Assembly (NCBI GenBank): GCA_973895155.1
Contig: OZ316896.1
Coordinates: forward strand, 22,506,001 to 22,570,000
From: Marsupella aquatica
Lineage: Eukaryota; Marchantiophyta
Reading direction: 5' to 3'
DNA length: 64,000 nt
Part shown: positions 46,171 to 57,188 of the stretch, piece after piece
Layout: the number at the start of each line of letters is the position of its first letter
How positions within the stretch are numbered: the first letter of the stretch is position 1
Made by a program: the position numbers and the translations under genes
The notes under the pieces: generated by a model
Told to the model about the DNA's origin: nothing
What the model saw: only the letters and a program-made list of their open reading frames with translations
The model's database searches: none

Positions 46171-47750
46171 GCCTCTTATAGTCTATGTCATCACTAGGGC
46201 ATTTCTTCCTAGGAAGACCACCACGTTGAGGGGGAGTGGTGGATCTTGCCACCTAGCGCCCTCACCAATCCCGACACCCACGCCTAAGTGCCCCTGGTGC
46301 CCGAACGCTTCCACAGAATCTCTCGAGCAAGCAACCTAGTGCCCCTTGCACCACCAGCGGCCCCTCCCATACGAAGCCGCACTTGCTCTCAAACACGACC
46401 GCTACTCAACGGTCTTCATAGTGTGCACAAGAAACCAAACGCCTTGGTAAGTAACCCTTTAGGATCTAGAACTTCCAAGTCTAGCATCCTAACTCAAGCT
46501 CAACAAACATTGGTAAATAGGTCAGTGATAGGTCCTCCCGATGCCATAAACCGAAACCAGAACCAACGCCCATTGTTTGTCCAGAACAACTCCTTCCTTG
46601 GGCACGGCCCGGGTTCCCCTTTGTATCTATCCATCACCAACTGACCGCCCTGACCCTAGGACATGCTCATGGCCTAAATAGCGTAGCTTGTCCTAAACTT
46701 GTCCCAACACGTTGGGATTAGAATGGCCCCGACTCTAGCAACCAACTCCCAGTTCTCACCCCACTGATGGTCTAGGGGCCAAGCACCCTTGGAATTCAAC
46801 CTCCATGCCTACTTGGCCTTGCCTCCCCAATGCAAGCTCCCTTGGGAGACTGAATATGGCTTGGCTGCTATTTCGGTAGGATTTGGCAAGCGGGCGAGAT
46901 AACACCCGCAAACCTCAAGAACCTACGGTGCCCCAGACCCAGCTGAGCTTAGGAGGCTATAGCCCTCCTCGAGAGCTTTCCAACGCCCCCAAGAAGTCCT
47001 CCAACAGACTTCCCGTTGGGAAGATATCGCTGTTTCCATTTGACGTTTTCTCTTAGTGTCGCGACCGCCCTGACTCACGACTTCGGCTCGCCCTTAGCCC
47101 TCAGGGAGACACCACTCCCCTCATATATGCTTTTGGAGACCTGCCACCCCCGGACCAACTTTGGTCCCTAAACGTTTGGACCCCAACCCGGACCCTATCC
47201 TGCATAAATGGGCGCCCCACCAACTGGCAACGCCCATAACTTTCTTGTTAGGCGTTCGCAAGTAGAGTGCCTTAGCCCGTTGTGACCGGGCTGACCCAAT
47301 GCTCATGCCTAGGCCCTTAGATCTCATCGCCGCTTGGGGCCCTCAATCGGCCAAACCTGGATCGGGCCATAACTCGCGCCCCAAGCGTCCGTTGCCCATG
47401 GCGTCAACACCATTGGTCTTGGGCCCAAGAAGAGCTCTCACTCAAGCGACCTTGAGTCCAGTCATTTTCCCCTTGACCCGACCAGCTCTCAGCTAGCCTA
47501 AGTCCTTAGTGTGTGTCACCAGCTTGGCGCCTTGCCTTCGCCAGTGCCACGTTTCATTGCCCACAAGTCTCCCCATGCTAAGTCTTCCCCAGATGGCCTA
47601 TCCGGGCCGGGACCATAAGGGAGCTTGGCGTCGGAGTCAACGATGCTGGAGCTAAGTGTTAAGGTAGTCGAGTTCCGCGACTGGGGGCTGCTTCCGCTGG
47701 TGTGAGAGACGATGACGTGGGTCATGCATCCTCTGTAGACATGGTGCAAA
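46171..47750. other. GC-rich region, probable LTR-element interior
   Basis: High-C sequence with short frames on the plus strand (for example 46288-46644) without motifs. It follows the LTR-like block in the position of element interior. No gag or pol signature. Confidence 0.3.
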
Positions 47751-48200
47751 AATATAGTCTTTATCGCATTTACCTAAAATCTCATGAGGTGAAAAAAGGT
47801 CAGATGTCAAACATAGAAGTGTGCAGCATATGTGAATATAAAAATAATAACAAACAACAATGACTATGTATTGACAGTGCATAAATAATGTAAAAGGCCC
47901 ATTTATTCCCTCTTTATGCACCTTTTATCTTGTGGCCGATTGATACAGGTTTTATCTCATGGTCTCCGCATAATACTTTATCTTAGCTCCCCTTCACATA
48001 CCAAGCGCACATTCTTTCTAGAAAAATAGTCACATTGTTGAGAGCCTACAATACTCCCCTTCTTCTTACAAGTGTGCACATACGGTTTACAAAAAGCAGA
48101 TTGTCAAAACACTAGCTAGTCCCCTACTTATGAGTGTGACTCTATTTAAAAAAAAAGATTAAAAAACCACACAGATTGTCGAAAGCCTCATTGCTTCTGA
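47751..48200. other. No gene seen
   Basis: AT-rich spacer. Nothing was identified. Confidence 0.3.
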
Positions 48201-48205
48201 CCGTG

Positions 48206-48318
48206 CACTTACAATCAAAATGACGGTAAAACGGCGTGCGTTCCTTTCGACTGTAGCAGACCCACTTACAATCAAAACAACAGTAAAACGACGCATGTTC
48301 CTTTTGACTCTAGGCACA
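48206..48318. repeat. Two-copy ~56 bp tandem repeat
   Basis: Units share 'cacttacaatcaaaa', 'agtaaaacg' and 'gttcctttcgactgtag' in order. Partial extra copies of the last motif follow to ~48358. Confidence 0.7.
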
Positions 48319-48419
48319 CGTTCCTCTCGACTGTAGGGAGTGTTCCTTTCGACCCACAATGTTTTGCACCTTTGCGTCACAAAATGTAATGCGCATGCGA
48401 CGGCGCCTCCCAACATTCA

Positions 48420-48697
48420 ACTCGCCACCTTTCGTTCACGAATGAAACGCACTACCAAAAAGCCGTCTGGGCTGGTCGATGACATTGTGTAAGTACTTGT
48501 ATTCATATTGGTGCGCAGCGCCGGCTTCAGAACTATTGTAGCGTAGGATGCATCCTCATCTTTCCACCTACCACCGCTATCCTGTAAGAGACAAATTTCA
48601 AAAGGCAAGGGGTGTGTGACCAACAGTGCCGGTGGGCTCGATCCTAGGATCTCCTGGGTAGCAAAGTACGAGATAACCGGTTGAGCCATCCAGGCTG
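48420..48697 (-). mobile_element. tRNA-derived SINE, minus strand
   Basis: On the minus strand the head contains box A TGGCTCAACCGG (48688-48677) and box B GGATCGAGCCC (48644-48634). Both are close to the RNA polymerase III consensus, at tRNA-like spacing. The ~200 bp below 48630 would be the body. No full cloverleaf is seen. Confidence 0.5.
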
Positions 48698-48799
48698 ATC
48701 GACTAATGTTGGAATGATCGACTAATGTCGGAATGCAGTAATATATGAACAGATGTTCAGTTCAGAGTAGCCCACACCTCCTGGTGTCCGTGACGCCAA

Positions 48800-49095
48800 T
48801 GCTTGCTTTCCTTTCCTGGGCATTCCTTGCGGCACGGCCATCAACTCAACTCACCCTCTCACATTAGTCCCGGCCCTCCCCTTGCCAAATGTCATCCATC
48901 CTGTCAAGGTTACCAGGTGTTTGGTGAGTTCGAAGGCTTCACTGACCCCCTCCTCCATCGCTCAGGGAATCTCCCTGCACATCCCCGCCCCGTCCTGGCC
49001 AAAGGCCTTTGCTCAAGCGTAGGGCCCAAATGGGCACAGTCTCAAACCCACGACCTCTCCATTGGCAGGGAACAATGCAACCACCGGGCTTTAAC
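48800..49095 (-). mobile_element. Second minus-strand SINE-like element
   Basis: Contains GGTCGTGGGTTTGAGAC (minus, ~49055-49039), resembling a tRNA T-arm/box B. The box A candidate (AAGCCCGGTGGTTGC, ~49085) is weak. A GC-rich body extends to ~48800. Confidence 0.4.
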
Positions 49096-49199
49096 AACGT
49101 GATGCACACAGAGCGAAGCCAGTTGTATATAAACAGGTATGAACCCGGTAAGAAGGCCTGGCAAAGCCCGGCTGCTCCAGGGCAATCCTGCCCACAAAC

Positions 49200-49310
49200 A
49201 CTTTATTGGCAGATCCTACTGAAACGCGACCTGGTGCTGTGTATAATGAGAGGCTACGGCAGATCCTACTGACCTGGTGCTGTGTATACTGAGAGGCTAC
49301 GAGTTACCCG
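49200..49310. repeat. ~46 bp direct repeat
   Basis: 'ggcagatcctactga', 'acctggtgctgtgtata' and 'tgagaggctac' occur in order twice (49209-49259 and 49258-49301). Confidence 0.7.
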
Positions 49311-49618
49311 TAGCCTCTTATAGTGGCAGGTGTGGTTTAATGTGAATCTAATGGTTTAGTTAGGCAGTCGTGATTTCAGGTATTCTTCGTTTTTGCTAGT
49401 GTCCAAACCTTCCTGATTTCCGTGACATCTTTAATCATATTTTTCACACCTAAATACTGATTACACCTAAAGACAAGATTCATGGTTTCATGCAACATTT
49501 TTTGTATCAATAGTCACCACAAATAATGTGAGCTGATTTACACAATTTGTATTATTGGTAACAATAATTGAATCACTATTAGTAAGACTACTTCAAGATG
49601 GATTCAAATCTCTGTGAC

Positions 49619-50589
49619 CTACACAATTAGTGTACTTCTGTGAGCTACGCAATTAGTGTTACTAACACTAACTCCAGTAAGCAGTTTGGTTCTAAATTCC
49701 AGAACACAATCAAAATCCACTGGCATGTCTACCCTGTGGGAGACCACAACCATATCATCAACTATTCGAGCGCAAGGTTTGTTGTAAGAAATTACAAGCT
49801 GATATCGAACGTTCAATTCTAAAAGCATATCGGGCTCAAGATCTTCATGTATATTTCCCTCAAAAACCACTGGATCATCAGTGTCTGCAAAGTGAAGACC
49901 AAGGGCATCACGACAACTCCTCTGTAAATCATAGAGAATACGATTTTGAACATGACACTGTAACTCTAAAGTTGTACTGAATCCCCGTTCAGTACCTTTG
50001 GGATAATTTGGCGAGACTTCCATCCACACAAGGTCATCCCGCCTTCCTGGTTGACCATTTTCGGAAAGCAACTCACAAGTTTCAAGCACTCGAAGACATT
50101 CGCGCCAATTGTCTGACTTTCGAACGAACAGGTTTATTGGTTCGGCAGAATCCTCTGTGCCTTCGCTATGTTTGATACAGGCATCCACATTAACGCGCAC
50201 ACATCTCAAAACCGCTGTATTGGTTTGTGGATGCGCGTCTCCTCCCATGCTTACGGCTCCTTCGATCTTTGAAAACTTAATACATACTGTCTGGTGGCCA
50301 TGATCACTTTTGTGGCAACAGCTGAAAGTGGTATTTACACTTACAGTTAGAGAGACCTTGCTCGATTCACTTGGGGAAGAAAACTGGTCAACTGTTGGCA
50401 TTGATATTCTTTTGTCAGCTCCGGTTCGCATACATAGTCCTTCACGTTTCTTTGGCATGGTGATGTAGGAGTCCCCAACTGCTCGCCTTGTTGAAAACGA
50501 AGATGTAGATGGCTCGGGTGTCCCAGGGGGTGAACAAGAAACCGTTAAATGTTGCGGACGCCATGGACACTTCACATCTCGTTTCTGGC
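49619..50589 (-). other. Copy B last exon: unrecognised C-terminal domain
   Basis: About 323 residues after acceptor GTTGCAG. Low-complexity start, then a likely beta-rich region: 'VSLTVSVNTTFSCCHKS', 'TVCIKFSKIEGAVSMGG', 'LRCVRVNVDACIKHSEG', 'DDLVWMEVSPNYPKG', 'FSTTLELQC', 'DMLLELNVRYQLVISY'. Several Cys residues are conserved between copies. No family recognised. Conserved open frame in both copies. Confidence 0.7.
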
Positions 50590-53500
50590 CTGCAACACCC
50601 GAATTCGCATCTTCACGTTATTGCTACCAATTCTTACCTTCAAGTCTCTATAACCACTAACAGTCAATGGCCAAGTTCTCCGGTCCAAGTAACATGTCAA
50701 TCTCTTGTTTATCCTCAGATGAGAACAGGGTTCGGAACTTCCCGATACTAAATGAGGTCTCCAAGCACACTGAACAGTTGTAACAATCCCAAGGTTGGTT
50801 GACTTTGGTGGAACTTACAAACGATCATATCCACACGACCTTACAGCATAATAGTGACGTTCAACTTGAGAAATTCTGAGCAGTTGGAAGGTACGTATTG
50901 TACGTCTAATTTAGAGTACATTGACATCTTATTCGCACGGGATTATTCTCAAACCGAACATAGATAGGCTCACTTACTTTCTTGAATCGTACTTATCACA
51001 GCAGAAGTTTCATTGTCATCCATTTTGGAGCCATGCAGGTTATTTGCAGAGGAACTCCCGCTTCTTTGAAATGTCGTTGAGCTTTCCGCACCACCGACAA
51101 TACCCTTCTTCTGAGATGAGCTCAAGCTTTCACTCCGATTGGTTGGATTGCTATGAACATGACCTCGTAGCCTCTCATAGTAAGTTTTTGTGCTTGTCTG
51201 GCGTATTTGTGAGTACCCAGCTTTTGAAAGGACAGACCGTAGATCCTCCATTTCGTCATCAGATAGAGTAGAAATCCACTGGTTGCTTACAGAATAGTTG
51301 CCCGTGCTAGTATGCTTCACTGCTGTCTTGACGGATTCTAACACATCATTAGAATCGGCATTGCGAGGCGCCTTTCTCTTGTAAGGGAGGCTCTTTGGGA
51401 CATCCACGCAGGTAGGCTTCTCAGGTTGCTCCGGAGCTGACTGTATTTCATCTTCAAAAGAGAAAGTACCCAATTGAGGATCAACAAAATCACCTGGACA
51501 AGCATTCAAACTACGAAAGTCAGATACTATCAAAATAATCATTCAAAACAAAGTTGCTCAAGAAAGAGAGAAATACGCCGTTGAATTGAATGGTGGCATC
51601 CTCATGTCTCTATTCGATCCTGGAATAGAGGTTCTTCAAACTAGAGAGCTCCAATTCCTGGGTACAATAATTCTTGGATGGAACGAGGAAACCTTGAGCT
51701 CAATCCGACCAAAAAGTCTAAAACATAGGAATGAAATTCACTTCATTTTTTGCAGGATGTCTGTCTCATCGATTTCCTTTCAAAAATGTCATTATGATCG
51801 ACGCATTCAACATCATCCAACTGCGTGCTCGCCAAGATTGGAAGTAAAATAAGACTTACTTGTTCGGACCATTTGGCTTGCCAAGTGGAATTGTTTTTCA
51901 GCAGTATCTGCGTACTGTTCAATCTTGCCCACGCAGCCACTGTCGTTAGATACTACCGCCTTATTCACATCTTCACGGCGAAAATCATTATTTTCAGTTG
52001 CGCATGATGGATCATTGCATATAGTTAAAACATGCACGCCGTCATCGATTCTCTCGTAAACCATTGTGGTATCAGTGTGATAAATTTCTGTATACCCAGT
52101 TCTCCGAAGCACTGACATTAATGCGGCCTTTTCATGCTTGTCAAGACCGAGCATCCATTCCTTGCTCACAAAGTAACCATCTCGACCGCCATTCTTGACT
52201 TCTGTTTGAAATTCTTCGAGCTCCGATCGCTCCTACAAAAGGAACGCAATATCGCCGTCAATCCAAATTCCTTACCACTAATAAGAGCAATCTACGCAAC
52301 TAGTTTCCGATAATTTCACAATGCTCAAACACAATTTGATGTCTACAACCAGAATCTGAAAGCGTGAGAACCAACTCCATAAACAGATAAAAACAAACTC
52401 CGACTGAATCCTTATTCTTTGTGATCACGTTTTTAGCGCATTCTTGTTGGCTTTTGCAGCGTCAAGAGTTATCAAAAAAGAGTATATGATAGCGTTTTCC
52501 ATTTGCGAGCCCAATCTTTGCAGTACCGAGTCACACAGGAACGGACAGAAAGACACATGAAGCCCGAATCCCTCCGTCGATGGTACATGCCACGCTCCTG
52601 GTCTCCTCATCTCCGTGCTTCTGTCTCCACGAGAACAGAAGTTCTTTCCCAAACTATCGGGTACATTCTTCAATGCGCTGCAGTCCTCAAGTATCACTGT
52701 TCTCAGGGATGACATGCGCCCTAAACTGTCCGGAAGGGTCATTAAATTTCCACAATGTTCAATCCGAAGGACTTCGAGAGACCCAAGGTTACCAAGTTCT
52801 TCCGGAAAACTGCGCAGCATTTCCGCCCGAACAGTCAGCTTCTCCAGCGCCCGAAGCTGCCCTATGCTGACCGGGAACCGTTGCAACCTATCCGCCCATA
52901 TATACAAATCTTCCAGTGAACAGAGGTTCCCCAAACTGTCCGGTAGCTCCTGAAGGTGGTCGACATGTTTTATGATTAAGATCTTCAGAGACGAGAGCTG
53001 GCCAAAACTATCTGGCAATCGTTGTAATTGTACGCAGTCAACCAACTCCAGTTCTTGCAGGGCATGGAGAAGACCAAAACTGTCGGGCAGTCCTTTAAGG
53101 TTTGGACAGTGCTCCAGACTTAGCAGTGTGAGAGAAACTAAGTTCCCAAAGTCGTCGGGTAGCGCCTCTAGCTCGTTGATGTCTTCCATGGTAAATTCTT
53201 TCAGAGCCCTGAGTTGACCAAAATTGGCAGGAAATCCCTGTAATTTTCCACAGCTTTGTAACTTTAATTCTTGCAAGGCCGAGAGATTCCCGAAACTTGC
53301 CGGCAATCTTTCAAGCCTGTTACAGTCGTGGAGATGCAAATGTGTAAGGGTACGCAAATTCCCAAAGCTTTCAGGTAGGACCACCAGGCGCTCAGCATGT
53401 TTTATGATCAGTCTCTCCAGAGACTTGAATTCGCCAATACTTTCCGGCAGCATCATTAGTCGCGTACACCCAATCAGCTCAAGCTCTTGCAAGGACGAAA

Positions 53501-56500
53501 GAAACTCAAAACTTGCAGGCAGCCTGTCTAGACTGTCACACGCTTCTAGAGATAGAGATCTAAGGGACGATAAGCTCTCATGCAAGTAGAATTGTCTCCT
53601 TTCCGTAGTCTGTTGACTGCTAAGGCTCCCGCAACCTATGATGCGCAGATCCGTCAGCGAAGAGAGGCTCCCAAACGATTCGGGCAGACTTGCAAGCATG
53701 GAACAATTGAGAATGACTAATGTTGCCAGGGAAGAGAGACTCCCAAACGATTCGGGCAGACTTGCAAGCATGGAACAATTGAGAATGACTAATGTTGCCA
53801 GGGAAGAGAGACTCCCAAAAGATTCGGGCAGCTCCACAAGTTCTGACATCCCGGATAAGAGCAAAACTTTGAGGGCCGAAAGGTTGCCGAATGAATGCGG
53901 CAGTGCAGTGAACCTGACCTCAGTCAACTCCAACCGTTTCAGTTGGTACAGATTACCAAAATTGTCAGGCAGACGGGAAGGCCCCCGTATATCATAGAGA
54001 GATAAAATGCGCAGGTTGCTGAGCTTCCCCAACGCTTCAAGACTTTCCTCCGGCATCTCCCAGCCTTCGAGCTGTAAGACAGCTAAGTTATTCATGTCCT
54101 CCAGACTGATAGGGAGGAGGGGCCACTGCTGGTAAATCGGAGGAGTGCATCTTAGTAAGCAAAGCTTCCTTGATAAGGTTTCGCTGGAGCCTTCGGGTAA
54201 AATATGAACCAGCTCCAAGTACTTCAGTCGTTCCAACTTATCCAGCAGTCCTAACTGGAACCTTTGGATTGGACCGCGGAGTTGCAGAATACTTGTCTGC
54301 GACAAAGTACGTCTCAAATAAGACTTCTTTTACCGAAAAGGTTCAATACTTGAGCAGTGATTAAACTATTGGAGTCTTCATTGAAAACAGATATTCTGAC
54401 CTGAAATTTAATCCCTTTGGAAAACATTATTTATTCATTTTTTACCGCTTCAAGAAAACTCTACAGACTCTTGGCAGTGCTATTCTTCAATTGCATACTG
54501 ATTTTAAAGTTGCTTCAGAAACTTACCGCATTTGCATTGAGAAGATCCACTGCTCTGTCCTCATGTCCAATACACATTGATATGATGGCCCCCTTGGAGA
54601 TACGACGGCCCAAATCACGCAGCTGGTCGTGGACCCACACTTCCTTGTACTTGATGTCCTTCTGCCAGGTCTCATCCCATTCAGTTTTGTCGACTTCCTT
54701 CACCAAAAATGTCCTGAGCAACTTGGCCCACCTCATTTGTGAATATCCATAAGAAGTGCTCCAAGCAGCAAGGGCTATCTCTACCGGCTGCCCAAAAAAA
54801 TGAGTCCCTGCTTCGATGAACATTCCTTTCTCTTCCGGCGACAGAGCATCATAGCTCACCCTCAATGAACTCCACAGTCGGTCATTAGGATGTCCGTCAA
54901 CAGATTGAGCTTTTCCGAGATTCTCTAATGTCTCCTTCCAGAGCCTAGCATTAGTCTCGTGACCCCTAAGATAGCACCCCACTACTTCGAGCGTCAATGG
55001 TAAGCCGGCGCATTTGTCAACCACTTTCTTGACGTCTTCTTCCAAATGACGATTCACCTCGATAAGTTCGGCCGGAATTCCTTCTTGCTGAAATGCGTGG
55101 TGGCAGAAGAGCTTCATCGCCTCTTCAGACTGGAGAAAATCAACTTCGTAGATGGCACAATTTGGAAACATATCCAGAACGCCTTCATCACGAGTGGTAA
55201 AGATCAGTTGACTGCCACTTCCAAACTCATCCAATCTAGGCAGAATTCTGACTTGAACTTCGGAGTCAACATCATCCATCGCGATCAGAGACTTCTTCAT
55301 CTGAACATCGGACCATTGCAAGGCATTGTCGTCCACCCTACTTCCATTCCGACGAAAAAGGCCGAGTACCCGCTCACTTAATTTGTGCACTTCAATGCCT
55401 TTGACATTGTCCACAAAGCATGTATACTCAAATTGTGGAGAGATATTATTAAAAATCTGCTTGGCAATCGTGGTTTTCCCGATGCCACCCATACCCACAA
55501 TTCCTAGAACAGGAATATTTGCGAACTTCTGTTGAACCTCGAAAACACGCCTCTCCAAAGCCGTAGGATAATGTGGGAGCCCGTACACCATTGCCTGGAA
55601 AGATCGATACAATAAGTTAAGTCACATATGATTTTGTTAAGGTAGTTAAGAAAATTGTCTGGAGTGACAGAAAGTTGTCGGACACACTTTCTTCCTCTTC
55701 CTCGCTTGGTGGTGTTAGTAGTGACCTTCTTCTGCAGGTGTCGAAGCTACCTTATAATCAATACTCCGTAGCGGTTAGCCGAGAGACTCTGAAGTCGCAT
55801 ACAGTACTCCTTTCTAACCGTGGGACTCTGATGGTAGTGCCTGATTGCGATAAATTCAGATGGCACATGCAAGAACTCTATCAAATTTGTATCTTATCAA
55901 ATGTCTTCTACTTCGGTACTACCAGAAGATCTCTATAAAGCCTGGAAGAATTTCCAACAGGCTTTTGAAGTATAAAATGCTAGGATTACAATTGACGTCA
56001 ACTTGACGCAAAGTACAACTTTGACATAGATTTGCCAAGCGGAACACACTTTCCAGTTTGCAATAATCTGTCCAGACTGGAACGAATGAGAGCTATGCCT
56101 ACAGTAGTTTACTGCTTCAGAGAAAAAAACGGTAAAGAGCTCTAAACATGAAGGTTCACTTTTTAAAATAATGGTTACCCAGGTAGTCTTGAGAAGGAAC
56201 AAATTTTCATCAGCCAATGGACATCGTTGTTTTTTCTGATGGTGATGGTAGTCGATGCAGTCATCGAACACATCTGAACAGAACGGTAAGTTGCAGTAGA
56301 AAAACACCACTCCAACAATACAATCTATTTCAGGGATCGAGGTACTGCACCTTTCAAGTCCGTGTTATTTCCAAACTGGATTTTTCTGAATAAATGCATA
56401 TGTAAAGGATTCTTTACATTATTACTAGATTTGGCAAATATATCAGTTTTTCATATCAATTCATTCCATCAAGTTAAAGTGGAACTACATCTTACCGATT

Positions 56501-57188
56501 TGGTTCGAGGATCTTCTCCGAGTCCTGCAATTTGCCACATCTTGTATTGTCCATGTTGTCCGCAAAGATTGTCGAAATCAAAATTGACTCTTGCTCTTTG
56601 TGTACTAAGAGTTTTCACATATTCCAGTAAAGGACCTTCAGCAACAAAACGTTCAGCTAAGTGGTCAAAGACTCCTTGATGCGGTGTAGAATAGAAATAT
56701 ATCGCCTTCAAATTTTCCAGAAATGTAGTTAGTTGAATCTTTTTCTCAGAGTTTCTCTTCCAGCGGCCTGTCTTGCTTGATGCATACCCGCATATCTGCT
56801 TTATCACTAAGCCGCCAAAATTGTGACCAACCAATACGACAGGGCGGCAGGGTTCTTGTCCTATGTTTGCGTTCAGCAAATCTGATGTCAAGTTCTGACT
56901 AATGAGATGCATGTCAATCGTTCCACCTTCACAACTCTTAAGGACACTAGCATCGTAAGAAACAGACAGAATGCGGGCATCAGGAAACTTCTGCACCAGC
57001 CAAGTTTGTGGCCAAATGGACGATCCGTGTCCACATTTCCACGTAGACCAATGGTTATCTTCAAAATCCCCGCGTTCCAACCCATGGAAAAATACGACTT
57101 CCACGCTTGGTTCGCCGCGTGGTCTATATAATTCGTACACAGAGTCATTCAATTGAGACACCTGATAACGCAAACCCAAGTGGTCCAT
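49619..57188 (-). CDS. Hydrolase-NB-ARC-LRR immune receptor with twin-domain and C-terminal extension, copy B
   Basis: Intracellular NLR-type receptor; ligand unknown. Exons seen: hydrolase 57188-56496 (ATG, donor TCG|GTAAGA, phase 0); NB-ARC 55594-54527 (phase 0); LRR ~54317-52425; then 52232-51860, 51493-50978 and 50589-49619 with fully matching phases. Hydrolase: HGL oxyanion motif (35-37), GHNFGG elbow with Asn123 where Ser is expected, and STPHQG. NB-ARC: P-loop GMGGIGKTT, kinase-2 LIAMDDVD, RNBS-B LIFTTRDEG, CAGLPLTL, and VHDQLRDLG in the MHD position. Unresolved: the hydrolase-NB-ARC junction (a small exon may lie near 55.65-55.86 kb) and the donor at the LRR end. If that donor is unused, the LRR exon ends at the stop at 52425 and the last three exons form a separate gene. 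Total about 1,600 residues or more. Confidence 0.82.
50978..52232 (-). other. Copy B twin-domain exons
   Basis: Exons 52232-51860 and 51493-50978. Unit 1 (~52220-52025) has VSKEWMLGLDKHEKAALMSV...GYTEIY...VYER. Unit 2 (~51341-51150) has VSNQWISTLSDDEMEDLRSV...GYSQIR...YYER. Spacing of VS, W, the L-x-x-x-E helix, GY and YER is the same in both, so they arose by internal duplication. Each unit is mostly in its own exon. A variable Ser-rich linker follows unit 2. Confidence 0.75.
52425..54317 (-). other. Copy B LRR exon
   Basis: About 630 codons of ~24-residue plant NLR-type leucine-rich repeats. In-frame TAA upstream (~54333) means the exon starts after it, at AAAG|AAGTC or at TCGCAG|ACA; both keep the frame. 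Ends at a stop at 52425, or an upstream donor joins the next exon. Contains an exact extra repeat (see 53668-53811). Confidence 0.85.
53668..53811 (-). repeat. Exact 72 bp tandem duplication encoding one LRR
   Basis: Units 53668-53739 and 53740-53811 are identical as read and encode one 24-residue repeat (LATLVILNCSMLASLPESFG and flanks). Copy A has one unit. Confidence 0.95.
54527..55594 (-). other. Copy B NB-ARC exon
   Basis: 356 codons, acceptor TTTCCAG|GCAATGG, donor GCG|GTAAGT. Nucleotide-binding switch of the receptor with all main motifs present. The P-loop is at 55495-55469. The kinase-2 motif ends in Asp (MDDVD), the form usual in TIR-type receptors, although no TIR domain is present. 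Confidence 0.88.
56496..57188 (-). other. Copy B alpha/beta-hydrolase exon (SERAC1-like fold)
   Basis: 231 codons from a true ATG. Order of motifs fits the SERAC1-like lipase fold: strand + HGL, 'WPQTWLVQKFPDARILSVSYDA', the nucleophile elbow VVLVGHNFGGLVIKQ, 'YFYSTPHQGVFDHLA' and 'IAGLGE'. The elbow codon at 56822-56820 is AAT (Asn). Confidence 0.85.

Noticed and set aside
46288-46644. 118-codon plus-strand frame after the LTR-like block
   Set aside because: Pro/Ser/Arg-rich low-complexity translation of C-rich DNA. No gag motif or zinc knuckle.
48620-48700. True tRNA gene
   Set aside because: Box A and B are present but no complete cloverleaf or proper acceptor stem; a SINE head fits better.
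55675-55938. Plus-strand frame open in both copies (25643-25843 too)
   Set aside because: Many differences change the amino acid in this frame, while a minus-strand frame shows several silent ones. It probably shadows a small receptor exon.
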